A DNA stretch of 15,710 bases from the NCBI GenBank assembly GCA_026645635.1, contig JAPKMV010000017.1, positions 1 to 15,710 on the forward strand, written 5' to 3'. This DNA is from Caldilineaceae bacterium (lineage in GTDB: Bacteria > Chloroflexota > Anaerolineae > Caldilineales > Caldilineaceae). The notes under the pieces were generated by a model, which saw only the letters and a program-made list of their open reading frames with translations, did no database searches and was not told the DNA's origin. A program made the translations under genes and the position numbers. Within the stretch, counting starts at the first letter, position 1. Every line of letters begins with the position of its first letter. Of the stretch, positions 1 to 8,330 are shown piece after piece.

Positions 1-416
1 ATCGCCTCCGCCAGGGCAGGATTGGCGGCTACGTCCAGTGGCGTCCCCAGCGCGATGGAGAGCGTCACCAGGTTGCGCACCTGGTCGCTCCGTCCCGGCT
101 GGGCGGCAAAGTACTCGGTCGCAGCCAGAAAATCTTCGGCCGCGGCCAGGTTCATCTGCGCCAGCCGCGCCCGGGCGAGTTCCACCCCGCCGGGCGCGCC
201 GCCCGCGCCTTGATAGGCGTCGGCCACCAGCGACATATACTCTGCCTCGGCGACGGTCACTGCGCCGTCGCCGTTCTGCCACTCCACTGGCCACCAGACC
301 CAGCCAATCAGTAGCCCCAAAACCAGGCCGAGAAGAATACCGGCCGTCAGGCCGATCAACCCACCGCGGCTAATGCGCGCCGATTTGATTTGCTCCCACA
401 GTGGCTGCGATGTCAT
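1..416 (-). CDS. Single-pass membrane protein of unknown function, C-terminus cut by window edge
   Basis: The reading frame starts with ATG at 416 and runs off the left edge, giving 138 residues with no stop. The start is well supported by AGGAGG at 425-430, eight bases upstream. Residues about 18-42 form a Gly/Leu-rich transmembrane helix (GLTAGILLGLVLGLLIGWVWW), preceded by a short basic N-terminus, so the rest is probably extracytoplasmic. Residues after 55 look helical and alanine-rich, with repeated Ala-Glu and Ala-Arg patterns. I do not recognise the family. It lies 14 bases after the manC stop and is almost certainly co-transcribed with it. Whether it belongs to envelope glycan synthesis with manC is only a guess from position. 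Confidence 0.75.
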   Translation of the reverse strand, partial: MTSQPLWEQIKSARISRGGLIGLTAGILLGLVLGLLIGWVWWPVEWQNGDGAVTVAEAEYMSLVADAYQGAGGAPGGVELARARLAQMNLAAAEDFLAATEYFAAQPGRSDQVRNLVTLSIALGTPLDVAANPALAEA

Positions 417-430
417 CGCTCACGCCTCCT

Positions 431-1504
431 TTACAGCAGTTCGGTTCGGCCCTCCGCCCGCAGTTGTTCGACCACATCCTTCACCCGCTGCATCTGGCCT
501 TTGTCGCCGATCAGCAGCGTGTCCTCTGTCTCGACCACGACCAGGTTGTTGACATTGACCAGGGCAACGATGCGCTTGTCACTGTATACGATGTTGTCGT
601 GACTGTCCAACAGCAGCACATCGCCCTTCGCAATACTGTTGCCCGCGTCGTCTTTGTTGAGCACCGTCTCCAGCGCATCCCAACTGCCGACGTCGCTCCA
701 GCCGGCGTTGAGCGGCACGACGGCCACCCGTTGGGCGCGTTCCATGATGGCATAGTCGATGCTGATGCTCGGCAACGTTTCCCACTCAGCGGCCAACACC
801 GCCTCTTCGTCGGGTGCACCGATCGCGGCGCCGATGCGTTCCAGCGCCGCGTACATCTCCGGCGTCTGTGATTCAAACTCGGCTAACAGGCGATCGACGC
901 GGCTGATGAAAATGCCGCCGTTCCAGTAGTAGCCGCCCTCGGCCACAAACGTCTCCGCCAACGAACGATTGGGTTTTTCCAGGAAGCGTTCGACGCGGAA
1001 CGCGGGCAGCCCATCGACATCGTCGATCAGCGCGCTGCGCTTGATGTAGCCGTAGCCGGTGTGAGGAAAGGTCGGCTGGATGCCCAGCGTCACCAGATAG
1101 CCCTCGCGCGCCACGTTGGCGGCCCGGCGCAGCGCCGCACGCAGCGCCGCCCCGTCAGGGATGATGTGGTCGGCGGGCAAAATCGCGATCACTGCGGTGG
1201 GGTCGTGCTGCGCCAGGTGCACACAGGCCAGGCCGATGGCCGGCGCCGTGTTGCGTCCGCTTGGCTCGACGATGATCTGACGGGGGGGCACTTCCGGCAA
1301 CTGCTCAGTCGCCAGCCCGGCATAGGCGCCGCCGGTAAGCACAAAGAGATGGTTCGTCGGCATCAGTCCCGCCAACCGCTCGGCGGTCGCCTGGATCATG
1401 GTGACGCCCGTGCCGGTGATATCGGTGAACTGTTTGGGGCGATCCTGGCGGCTGCGCGGCCAAAGCCGTGTTCCGACCCCGCCCGCAAGAATTGCAGCAT
1501 ACAT
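431..1504 (-). CDS. manC: Mannose-1-phosphate guanylyltransferase
   Basis: Predicted to make GDP-mannose from GTP and mannose-1-phosphate in the cytoplasm, for glycan and lipid mannosylation. The 357 residues open with the nucleotidyltransferase signature GGVGTRLWPRSR (8-19) followed by PKQF. They then show GRNTAPAIGLA (83-93), LPADH (109-113), GYGYI (150-154), FLEKP (174-178) and YWNGGIF (193-199), all in the expected order. The length fits a single-domain enzyme: the C-terminal phosphomannose isomerase domain of bifunctional ManC/AlgA proteins (about 470 residues) is absent. The ATG at 1504 has AAAGGAG eight bases upstream. The gene sits 43 bases after dprA and 14 before the next membrane protein gene, so it ends the rimM-dprA run. 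Identification is firm; preference for mannose over another hexose is inferred from the overall motif set. Confidence 0.93.
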   Translation of the reverse strand: MYAAILAGGVGTRLWPRSRQDRPKQFTDITGTGVTMIQATAERLAGLMPTNHLFVLTGGAYAGLATEQLPEVPPRQIIVEPSGRNTAPAIGLACVHLAQHDPTAVIAILPADHIIPDGAALRAALRRAANVAREGYLVTLGIQPTFPHTGYGYIKRSALIDDVDGLPAFRVERFLEKPNRSLAETFVAEGGYYWNGGIFISRVDRLLAEFESQTPEMYAALERIGAAIGAPDEEAVLAAEWETLPSISIDYAIMERAQRVAVVPLNAGWSDVGSWDALETVLNKDDAGNSIAKGDVLLLDSHDNIVYSDKRIVALVNVNNLVVVETEDTLLIGDKGQMQRVKDVVEQLRAEGRTELL

Positions 1505-1547
1505 GAGTCAAACTCCTTTGGACAGACCTGCTTGAGTTTACCTGGCC

Positions 1548-2657
1548 TTATGCCCGCACATATTGCAGGGCGCCCACCTGGCGCACCAGTCCTTTCAATT
1601 CCATCACCGCCAACAGGCTGCTGACCTGGGCAGGTTCCAACGTCGAAGCGCGCACGATGTCGTCGATGTGGCTGGGCTGGCTGGAGAGACATCCCAGCAG
1701 CTTCTGCTCCTGCGGGTCCGCAGGCACGCTCTGCCGCACATCGATCTGCTCCGTAAGGCGCGACAGGTTGAGGGTTTCGAGCAGATCGTCCACCGACAGC
1801 AGCGGTGTGGCGCCGTCGCGGATCAGCGCGTTGCAGCCGGCGCTGCCGGGGTGCAGGATGCTGCCCGGCACGGCAAAGACCTCGCGCCCCTGCTCCGCGG
1901 CAAAGCGGGCCGTGATCAGCGCGCCGCTCTTGTCGCTGGCTTCGATGATGACAACCCCGCGGCTCAGCCCGCTGATGATGCGGTTGCGCGGGGGGAAGTT
2001 GCCCGCCTCCGGCCGCGTGCCCACCGGGTAGTCGCTGAGCAGCGCGCCCTGGCCGACGACGGCCGTGGCCAGCCCGCGATTCTGCGGCGGGTAGATCTGG
2101 TCGACGCCGCTGCCCAGCACCGCCAACGTGCGCCCGCCGGCATCCACCGCCGCGCGATGCGCCACGGTGTCGATGCCCAACGCCAGCCCGCTCACCACGG
2201 TGATGCCGTTGCGCGCCAGTTCGGTCGCCAGCACCTGCGCCACCTCGCGGCCATAGGCCGAGGCGCGCCGCGTGCCCACCAGCGCCACCGCCCACTCATC
2301 CTGGCTGGTCAGGCGACCGCGAGCATAGAGCACCGGCGGCGGTTGGTCGATATTGGCCAGGTTGGCTGGATAATCGGGCGAATCCCAGGTGTAGACGTGA
2401 ATGCCGGCTTGCTGGGTGCGCGCCCATTCGCGTTCGGGGTTGACCGTGCGCCGCGCTTCGAGCAGGTTTTCCATGCTGCGGCGGTCGAGGCGCGCCTCCT
2501 GCATCGCCGCAATGGAGGCAGACCAGGCGGCGGTAATGTCGCCGCACACGTCGAGCAGCGCACGCAGCCGCGCCGGCCCAATGCCAACGACCTTATTGAA
2601 GGCAATCCAGTAGGCAGTGGGATCGATTGCGTTGTCGCCCATAGCAGATGCGTTCAC
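1548..2657 (-). CDS. dprA: DNA-processing protein DprA (Smf family)
   Basis: DprA binds incoming single-stranded DNA during natural transformation and loads RecA on it; many non-competent bacteria also carry it. The 369-residue product shows an N-terminal helical region with a helix-hairpin-helix-like VVGIGPARLRALL (23-35). The Rossmann-like core follows: VALVGTRRAS (124-133), SGLALGIDTVAH (156-167), GNFPPRNRIISGLS (219-232) and SGALITARFAAEQGREVFAVPG (244-265). A winged-helix domain fills about 305-369. The GTG at 2657 overlaps the rimM stop (GTGA, 4 bases), which argues for translational coupling. An in-frame ATG at 2642 is the alternative start; neither has a good Shine-Dalgarno site. The family call is secure. 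Natural competence of the host cannot be judged from this window. Confidence 0.95.
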   Translation of the reverse strand: MNASAMGDNAIDPTAYWIAFNKVVGIGPARLRALLDVCGDITAAWSASIAAMQEARLDRRSMENLLEARRTVNPEREWARTQQAGIHVYTWDSPDYPANLANIDQPPPVLYARGRLTSQDEWAVALVGTRRASAYGREVAQVLATELARNGITVVSGLALGIDTVAHRAAVDAGGRTLAVLGSGVDQIYPPQNRGLATAVVGQGALLSDYPVGTRPEAGNFPPRNRIISGLSRGVVIIEASDKSGALITARFAAEQGREVFAVPGSILHPGSAGCNALIRDGATPLLSVDDLLETLNLSRLTEQIDVRQSVPADPQEQKLLGCLSSQPSHIDDIVRASTLEPAQVSSLLAVMELKGLVRQVGALQYVRA

Positions 2658-3253
2658 TCATCCAGCAAACCGTCGGGCAAACGGACGACCATGCGCCCCT
2701 GTTCCAGTGCGACGGTCAGGATCACGTCGTCCAGGGCGGGCAGCAGCACCTCGCGCCCGCGGTTGAAAGCGCCGGTCGGGGCTACGACATAGACATCATT
2801 GGAGCCTGTCGCCAACACATCGGTGATGCGTCCCACCGCTTCGCCCTGCTCGGTGAACACCTCCAGTCCGATGATGTCGTGGATCCAGTAGACGCCTTCT
2901 TCGAGCTGCGCGGCGTCGGCCTCATCGACGAAAAGCCAGCGATTGCGCAGCGCTTCGGCGTCGGTGCGGTTCGTGCAGCCGGCGAATTTGACCAGCAGGT
3001 TGCTCTTGTGTTCGCGCACCTGCTCGATCGTCTCTTCGTCCAACTCCTCGCCGACCAACAGCACGGCGCCGGGGACAAAGCGTTCGGGGAAGTCGGTGTA
3101 CAGCTCGACCTTCACCTCGCCGCGCAGCCCGTGCACACCGATGATGTGGCCGACGGCGATGCAGCCGGCCGGCACCATCACGGGCTGGTTGCGCATGTAA
3201 TAGACTTGCGCCGGTGCGGCGCGCTGTGAAGTGCGTTTTGTTTGCTTTGTCAT
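2654..3253 (-). CDS. rimM: Ribosome maturation factor RimM
   Basis: RimM helps mature the 30S subunit head by binding S19 and 16S rRNA. Seen here are the N-terminal RimM barrel start AVGHIIGVHGLRGEVKV, the linker ending with YWIHDIIGLEVF, and a C-terminal PRC-barrel-like part containing GSNDVYVV and EVLLPAL, which is the usual domain order. The start is uncertain. ATG at 3253 gives 199 residues, with an A-rich opening (MTKQTKRTS). ATG at 3196 (180 residues) or 3178 (174) would be nearer the usual length of about 170-180. None has a clear ribosome binding site. The gene follows khpA in the conserved ffh-rpsP-khpA-rimM order, but a terminator-like hairpin lies 11 bases upstream of the 3253 start. 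Its stop overlaps the dprA start by 4 bases. Confidence 0.93.
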   Translation of the reverse strand: MTKQTKRTSQRAAPAQVYYMRNQPVMVPAGCIAVGHIIGVHGLRGEVKVELYTDFPERFVPGAVLLVGEELDEETIEQVREHKSNLLVKFAGCTNRTDAEALRNRWLFVDEADAAQLEEGVYWIHDIIGLEVFTEQGEAVGRITDVLATGSNDVYVVAPTGAFNRGREVLLPALDDVILTVALEQGRMVVRLPDGLLDE

Positions 3254-3264
3254 CGTGTGCACAC

Positions 3265-3315
3265 AAAAAACGAGCCGGGCGCACGCCACTCATGTTGAGC
3301 GCGTCGCAGCCCGGC
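3265..3315 (-). terminator. Strong intrinsic-terminator-like hairpin between khpA and rimM
   Basis: On the minus strand a GC-rich stem GCCGGGC/GCCCGGC (3309-3315 with 3274-3280) continues inward through six more pairs with two single-base bulges. It is closed by a CTCA/TGAG top stem. Three bases after the stem comes TTTTTT (fwd A run 3265-3270). The geometry fits a Rho-independent terminator or attenuator acting on transcripts from ffh-rpsP-khpA. How much reads through into rimM is unknown. Confidence 0.7.
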
Positions 3316-3351
3316 CCTGATATCAGATTGCGCTGCGCTGCCACCGCGCGC

Positions 3352-3382
3352 AGAATATGCGCCAGCGGCGCCACACTTGCAA
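3352..3382 (-). promoter_or_regulatory. Weak candidate promoter for rimM-dprA-manC
   Basis: The minus strand reads TTGCAA (3382-3377), a 19-base spacer, then TATTCT (3357-3352). Each hexamer matches the sigma70 consensus at four of six positions, and the spacer is long. If used, its transcript would carry the 3265-3315 hairpin in the leader, so the hairpin would act as an attenuator for rimM. This is suggestive only. Confidence 0.2.
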
Positions 3383-3398
3383 CGGCGCGCCCACGGCG

Positions 3399-3626
3399 TC
3401 AGTCGATTTCGAGCAGCACCGGTTTCTTGTGGTGGCGCGCCGCCACATCGAGCAGCGAGCGCATCGCGTTGGCAACGCGGCCGCTGCGCCCCACCACGCG
3501 GCCCACGTCTCCCTGCGCGACTCGCAGCTTGATGATGGTCTCGCGCCGCGTCTCTTTGGTGTAGACGTTCACCTGGTCGGGCTGTTCGACCAGAGAGTTT
3601 GCCAAGAAACGGATCAGTTCTTCCAT
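3399..3626 (-). CDS. khpA: KH-domain RNA-binding protein KhpA (YlqC family)
   Basis: A small RNA-binding protein of 75 residues, made of a single KH domain. The GXXG loop is visible as GRSG (46-49) within DVGRVVGRSGRVANAMR, with a hydrophobic strand before it and the ARHHKKPVLLEID strand ending the fold. Length and position match KhpA/YlqC, which is usually encoded between rpsP and rimM and, in Firmicutes, pairs with KhpB in control of cell division and translation. That role is not shown here. The ATG at 3626 begins the conserved MEELIRFLAN segment; longer in-frame starts only add sequence that overlaps rpsP. An AAGAGGG-like ribosome site lies about 12 bases upstream. The gap to the rpsP stop is 28 bases, so the two are in one transcript. 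Confidence 0.9.
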   Translation of the reverse strand: MEELIRFLANSLVEQPDQVNVYTKETRRETIIKLRVAQGDVGRVVGRSGRVANAMRSLLDVAARHHKKPVLLEID

Positions 3627-3654
3627 TGCCAGCGTGCCCTCTTGTGCAGTGACT

Positions 3655-3996
3655 TCAGGCGGCAACCGCACCTGGTGCGGCGACCGCACTTGGTGCGGCA
3701 ACAGCCTCTGGTGCGGCAACCTCAGCGCTGACCGGGGCAACCGGCGCGCCCTTCTCGTCGATCAGGTTGGCGCGGCGCAGGATGCGCACGACGCCGTCGC
3801 TCGGCTGGGCGCCCATCTGCAACCAGTGGATGGCGCGCGCTGTTTCCAGGTTCACGGTCTCCGGCTGCGTGTTGGGGTTGTACGTGCCGATGGTTTCGAT
3901 GAAGCGGCCGTCGCGCGGGGAGCGCTTGTCGGACACAACGATGCGGTAGAAGGCGTTCTTTTTTGCGCCCATGCGGCGCAGGCGAATTCGGACCAC
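3655..3996 (-). CDS. rpsP: 30S ribosomal protein S16 with Ala/Pro-rich C-terminal tail
   Basis: S16 is a core component of the small subunit, important in its assembly. The protein has 113 residues. The first 78 or so are classic S16: [20 protein letters not shown] at the start, then [16 protein letters not shown] and the [15 protein letters not shown] segment. The last 35 or so residues are an added tail rich in Ala, Val and Pro, in which AVAAPx repeats three times; the DNA repeats with an 18-bp period (3659-3720). Bacterial S16 is usually 80-90 residues, though tails on S16 are known. The start is GTG at 3996, fixed by AAGGAG ten bases upstream. The gene lies 23 bases after ffh and 28 before khpA. 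Identity is certain; the function of the tail is unknown. Confidence 0.97.
   Translation of the reverse strand: MVRIRLRRMGAKKNAFYRIVVSDKRSPRDGRFIETIGTYNPNTQPETVNLETARAIHWLQMGAQPSDGVVRILRRANLIDEKGAPVAPVSAEVAAPEAVAAPSAVAAPGAVAA
3659..3720. repeat. 18-bp tandem repeat in the 3' end of rpsP
   Basis: Three 18-bp units start at 3659, 3677 and 3695, each of the form GCGGC-A/G-AC...GGT, and a partial fourth unit starts at 3713. They encode the hexapeptide AVAAPx on the minus strand. Substitutions between units are few, which suggests recent duplication or slippage. Confidence 0.8.
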
Positions 3997-4019
3997 GGTC
4001 TAGCTATCTCCTTGCAAGA

Positions 4020-5423
<1,404 letters not shown>

Positions 5424-5513
5424 GAGTCCGCCCCAAATGACTAGACAAAAATGATGCGCCCCCGGGGCGGTTCCAGGATGAGCAAACCCCCCACCAGGCG
5501 CACAGTATTGCGT

Positions 5514-5541
5514 AGTGTACCGCGCGCAAGCGGGATCGGTC
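5514..5541 (-). promoter_or_regulatory. Sigma70-type promoter for ffh-rpsP-khpA
   Basis: The minus strand reads TTGACC (5541-5536), a 16-base spacer, then TACACT (5519-5514). This places a start near 5507 and a leader of about 85 bases before the ffh ATG. The -10 hexamer is the same as that upstream of the 8912 gene. Confidence 0.6.
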
Positions 5542-5594
5542 AAACTGGACGGACAAGCGGGGAGATACTCTTGGGGAGCGGCGGCGAAATCGGC

Positions 5595-7460
5595 TCAAGC
5601 CGCGTCCGGCTGTCGCTGGAAACTCGCACCGCTGGCAGGATTGTTCCCACCTTCGCCACCCTCTCCGCCACCCCCCTCGCCGCCAGCGTCAGGCGGCGGG
5701 CTGGTCGGCTCCGGCGGCGGCGGCGGTGGATCTGTGGGCGGCGGTGGCGGCGGGTCTGTAGGACGCGGCGGCGGATCCGTGGGGCGCGGCTCTGGCGTAG
5801 CCGTGGGCGGCGTTCGGGTCGCCGTCGGCGGTGGCTCCGGCGTGGGCGGCGCTTTGGTGGCCGTGGCGACTTCTTCGGCCGTTGCCGTTGGTCGAGCGTT
5901 GATCGCAGCCGTTGGCGCCTCCTCCGCAGCATCCGATGACTCTTGTGTCGGTGTTGCGCTCGGCGCCTCGGTCGGGGCTTCCGTGGGCGCGGCCGTTGGT
6001 TCGGCAGTAGGTTCGGCAGTAGCTTCGGCTGTTGGCGCTGCTGTGGGCGAGTCCGTCGCCCCAGCCGTCGGGACGGCCGTCGGGGCATCCGTTGGCGCGT
6101 CCGTCGCAGCTTGAGTCGGTGTTGCCGTAGGTTCGATGATCGGCGCGGATGGATCGACCGGCGCGTCTGTGGGCGTTGCAGTCGGTGCGTCGGGCATCTC
6201 CCCCGTGGCCGTGGCGTCCGGCGTTGACTCTTCCGGCGCGGTGGCCGTGGGCGCAGGTGTGCGCGTCGGGCGGCGCGTCGGTGTTGCGGTGGGCGCGGCC
6301 GGCGGGCGATAGACAGGCGGCGCCGCGGTGGGCATCGACGTAGGCGTGACCTTGATGTAATAGTTTTCCGGCACCAGGATCATGCCGCGGCTGGTGAACA
6401 CCTGCTCTTCGAGACAGTTGACGGCCATCAGATCAAAAATGGAGATGCCCGCACGGCTGGCGATGTCGGTGACTTTCATGCCGGGGAAGATCGCGAGCGG
6501 CTCCCAGCCAGGAATGACCATGACCTGACAGCCAGTCCCATCATTCGTAGGTACAATCGTGGGCGTTGCGATCTGCTCCGGGGTTGGCTCCGGCGCGCCG
6601 AGCACGCGGATGGCGATCCCCTGCACCAGCCCCGGATTGCCCGGCAGAATCTGGTATTCCAGTTCCACCGGCACACCGACCTGTAGATCGCCTTCGATGG
6701 TCAACGCCTCCACGATGTCGGCCTGGCGGTCGGGTTGATAGTTGGGCAGCACCCGCAGCGGGCCGATCAGAAAGATGCGTCCATCCATGCCGCGGAACTG
6801 CAGCCTGAGCGTGGAGCGCGGCGCCACGCTCTCCAGGTTGGCGGCGCGCGTCGCCACCAATTCCATTTCCCGCTGGATCTCCGCGTCATTTCTGCGCTGG
6901 AGTTCGCTGCGTTCTTCCGGCGTTGCCAACTCGGTGTTGGTCTCGCGCGCCCACTCCTTGATGCGATAGGCTGGATCGCCCGGCACCGCCGCCTGGGCAG
7001 TGGATGCCATCCACGCGGTCGCGAGATAAGCGGCCAGCAGCAGCGCGGCGAGAGGGGCCAAATTGAACGCAAAGGCGCCGAACGGGGTTTCCTGCCACCC
7101 TTGCAGCCAGGTGCGCAGCTTGTCGAGCAGGCTGGGCTGCGGCGGTGGCAGTGACTTGGGCGGCGGCGCAACCGGCGGTGCAATCGGCGCCGGCGCCGGC
7201 TCTGGCGCGACGGCGACCGGTGTGTGCGCCGCCTTCATCTCGACAATGGTCTGCATGAACTGCGTGCGGGCATCCAGGCGCCGCACAGGGGAGGGGGTGG
7301 GCGCGGCTTCCAGCGCCAGATCGATCACATCCTCGACCACCAGCAGCAGTGCGGCCAGTTCGGCGCGGACCGCTTCTGGATAGGATGCCAGTATTTCATC
7401 AAGCGGCTCGCCTCTTTCGAGCCGTTCGACCGCCTCGGCAAAAATATCTTCCATACTCAT
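5595..7460 (-). CDS. Membrane protein with LysM-like domain and Pro/Thr-rich tail; likely partner (anti-sigma) of the adjacent ECF sigma factor
   Basis: A 621-residue protein with clear modules. Residues 1-55 are a small acidic helical domain (RGEPLDEILASYPEAVRAEL) of the type I associate with Chloroflexota sigma-factor partners. Residues 80-110 are Pro-rich, and 128-152 form one transmembrane helix. Next comes an AVPGDPAYRIKEWARE stretch (158-173) like DUF5667. A beta-rich region (213-290) follows, then a LysM-like domain (312-365: IASRAGISIFDLMAVNCL). A Pro/Thr/Ala-rich tail fills 373-600, ending in PPPP and GGEGG runs. The N-terminus is predicted cytoplasmic and the LysM and tail outside, on the wall side. 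It starts 33 bases after the sigma gene, with GGGAG upstream of ATG 7460. There is no HxxxCxxC zinc motif, so anti-sigma function is inferred from position and topology only. Confidence 0.85.
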   Translation of the reverse strand: MSMEDIFAEAVERLERGEPLDEILASYPEAVRAELAALLLVVEDVIDLALEAAPTPSPVRRLDARTQFMQTIVEMKAAHTPVAVAPEPAPAPIAPPVAPPPKSLPPPQPSLLDKLRTWLQGWQETPFGAFAFNLAPLAALLLAAYLATAWMASTAQAAVPGDPAYRIKEWARETNTELATPEERSELQRRNDAEIQREMELVATRAANLESVAPRSTLRLQFRGMDGRIFLIGPLRVLPNYQPDRQADIVEALTIEGDLQVGVPVELEYQILPGNPGLVQGIAIRVLGAPEPTPEQIATPTIVPTNDGTGCQVMVIPGWEPLAIFPGMKVTDIASRAGISIFDLMAVNCLEEQVFTSRGMILVPENYYIKVTPTSMPTAAPPVYRPPAAPTATPTRRPTRTPAPTATAPEESTPDATATGEMPDAPTATPTDAPVDPSAPIIEPTATPTQAATDAPTDAPTAVPTAGATDSPTAAPTAEATAEPTAEPTAAPTEAPTEAPSATPTQESSDAAEEAPTAAINARPTATAEEVATATKAPPTPEPPPTATRTPPTATPEPRPTDPPPRPTDPPPPPPTDPPPPPPEPTSPPPDAGGEGGGGEGGEGGNNPASGASFQRQPDAA

Positions 7461-7493
7461 CAGTTTCGCACGTTCTCCCAGTGCTGCCGCATG

Positions 7494-8096
7494 TTAACGC
7501 ATCTCATCGTACAGGAGTGAGCGCAATGCAGCCACGGCGCGGTACTGGAGCGCTTTGATTGCGCCCTCACTGCGCCCTACCATGGCTGCGACTTCGGCGA
7601 TGCTATACCCTTCGAGAAAGCGCAAGCTAACTACTTCTGATTGTTCATCCGTCAAGCGGCCGATAGCCGCACGGAGCCGTTCGGCGTCGATGTTCATTTG
7701 CGCCGTTTCCACCGGATCTTCAAGATCGGACGCAGTCGGCGGTGCGTCGTCGATGTTCACGGACGGTTGCCGGTCGCGCCGACGATATTGGTCGATCACA
7801 AGATTGTGTGCAATTCGATAAAGCCAGCCCGAAAACGAACTATGCCAGGATTTCCCGTCACGAATCGACTCCAGCATTTTCAAGAAGACTTGCGCAGTCA
7901 AATCCTCGGCCAATGCCTGTTCGCCACAGCGACGATAAATGTAGTGGTAGATTTTCGCTTCATAGCGATCATACAACTCACTCAGCGCCACTTCATTGAA
8001 TTCGAGGGCGGCAGCCAGCAACTGCGCCTCGTCGGCTTCGCTCATCGCCGCCGTTTCATCGACGGGCAGGCTACTGTACGTTTGCCGCTTACTCAT
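7494..8096 (-). CDS. ECF-type RNA polymerase sigma factor (sigma70 family)
   Basis: A 200-residue alternative sigma factor. Region 2 is seen as LSELYDRYEAKIYHYIYRRC, then AEDLTAQVFLKMLE and GWLYRIAHNLVIDQYRRR (the -10 binding helix). After a variable linker, region 4 follows as IGRLTDEQSEVVSLRFLEGY and SIAEVAAMVGRSEGAIKALQYRAVAALR, a helix-turn-helix that reads the -35 box. Regions 1 and 3 are absent, as is normal for ECF factors. ATG at 8096 has no visible Shine-Dalgarno site; it overlaps the stop of a small upstream frame (ATGA), so coupled translation is possible. The gene is followed after 33 bases by the membrane LysM protein. The regulon and stimulus are unknown; an envelope signal is a reasonable inference from the partner's topology. 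I found no convincing promoter upstream. Confidence 0.93.
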   Translation of the reverse strand: MSKRQTYSSLPVDETAAMSEADEAQLLAAALEFNEVALSELYDRYEAKIYHYIYRRCGEQALAEDLTAQVFLKMLESIRDGKSWHSSFSGWLYRIAHNLVIDQYRRRDRQPSVNIDDAPPTASDLEDPVETAQMNIDAERLRAAIGRLTDEQSEVVSLRFLEGYSIAEVAAMVGRSEGAIKALQYRAVAALRSLLYDEMR

Positions 8097-8266
8097 GATG
8101 ACGCTGCTGACTCGAAAAAATTACGTTCGATTTTGTTGGACGAGAAAAATTGCGGCAGGGCAGGCGCCGCACCAGGGGAAGTTGGCTGTGGCAGCGATGG
8201 CCGCAACCAGTGGTGACGGAGATAGGCTTGAACCTCATTTTGACGATGATGTTGGCTGCGCTGCAT
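8093..8266 (-). other. Possible small ORF overlapping the sigma factor start
   Basis: An open frame of 57 codons from ATG 8266 (69 codons from an alternative TTG at 8299, and 70 from TTG at 8305) ends in TGA that overlaps the ATG of the sigma gene (ATGA). The predicted peptide (MQRSQHHRQNEVQ... to ...FFESAASS) resembles nothing I know and has no ribosome site before its ATG. The overlap is the only positive evidence, so it could be chance in a 234-bp leader. Confidence 0.15.
8109..8154. repeat. Imperfect direct repeat just upstream of the sigma factor gene
   Basis: Two AT-rich copies, gactcgaaaaaattacg (8109-8125) and gacgagaaaaattgcg (8139-8154), lie in the same orientation about 30 bp apart. 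That is close to three helical turns and lies 13-58 bp before the sigma ATG. This could be a pair of protein-binding sites. No family can be assigned. Confidence 0.3.
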
Positions 8267-8330
8267 GATCAATCGATGTTGCTTTGGTGTATCTCGACCA
8301 GCCAACGCCCTCGGCCCGAATCAGTCGGCG

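Noticed and set aside
1396..2295. 299-codon minus-strand frame overlapping dprA and manC
   Set aside because: It is a Gly/Arg/Ala-rich out-of-frame shadow of dprA.
1563..2792. 409-codon plus-strand frame opposite dprA
   Set aside because: It is antisense to a secure dprA and has no domain or ribosome site.
5461..5475. CGCC/GGCG palindrome as a terminator after the LysM gene
   Set aside because: The stem is only about four pairs with a tight loop, and the T run is 6 bases away and weak. The ffh promoter lies upstream of it, so a terminator there would block ffh.
8097..8330. ECF-type autoregulatory promoter (AAC...CGT) upstream of the sigma gene
   Set aside because: AAC and CGT words occur but not at the 16-17 base spacing expected, and no good sigma70 pair was found either.
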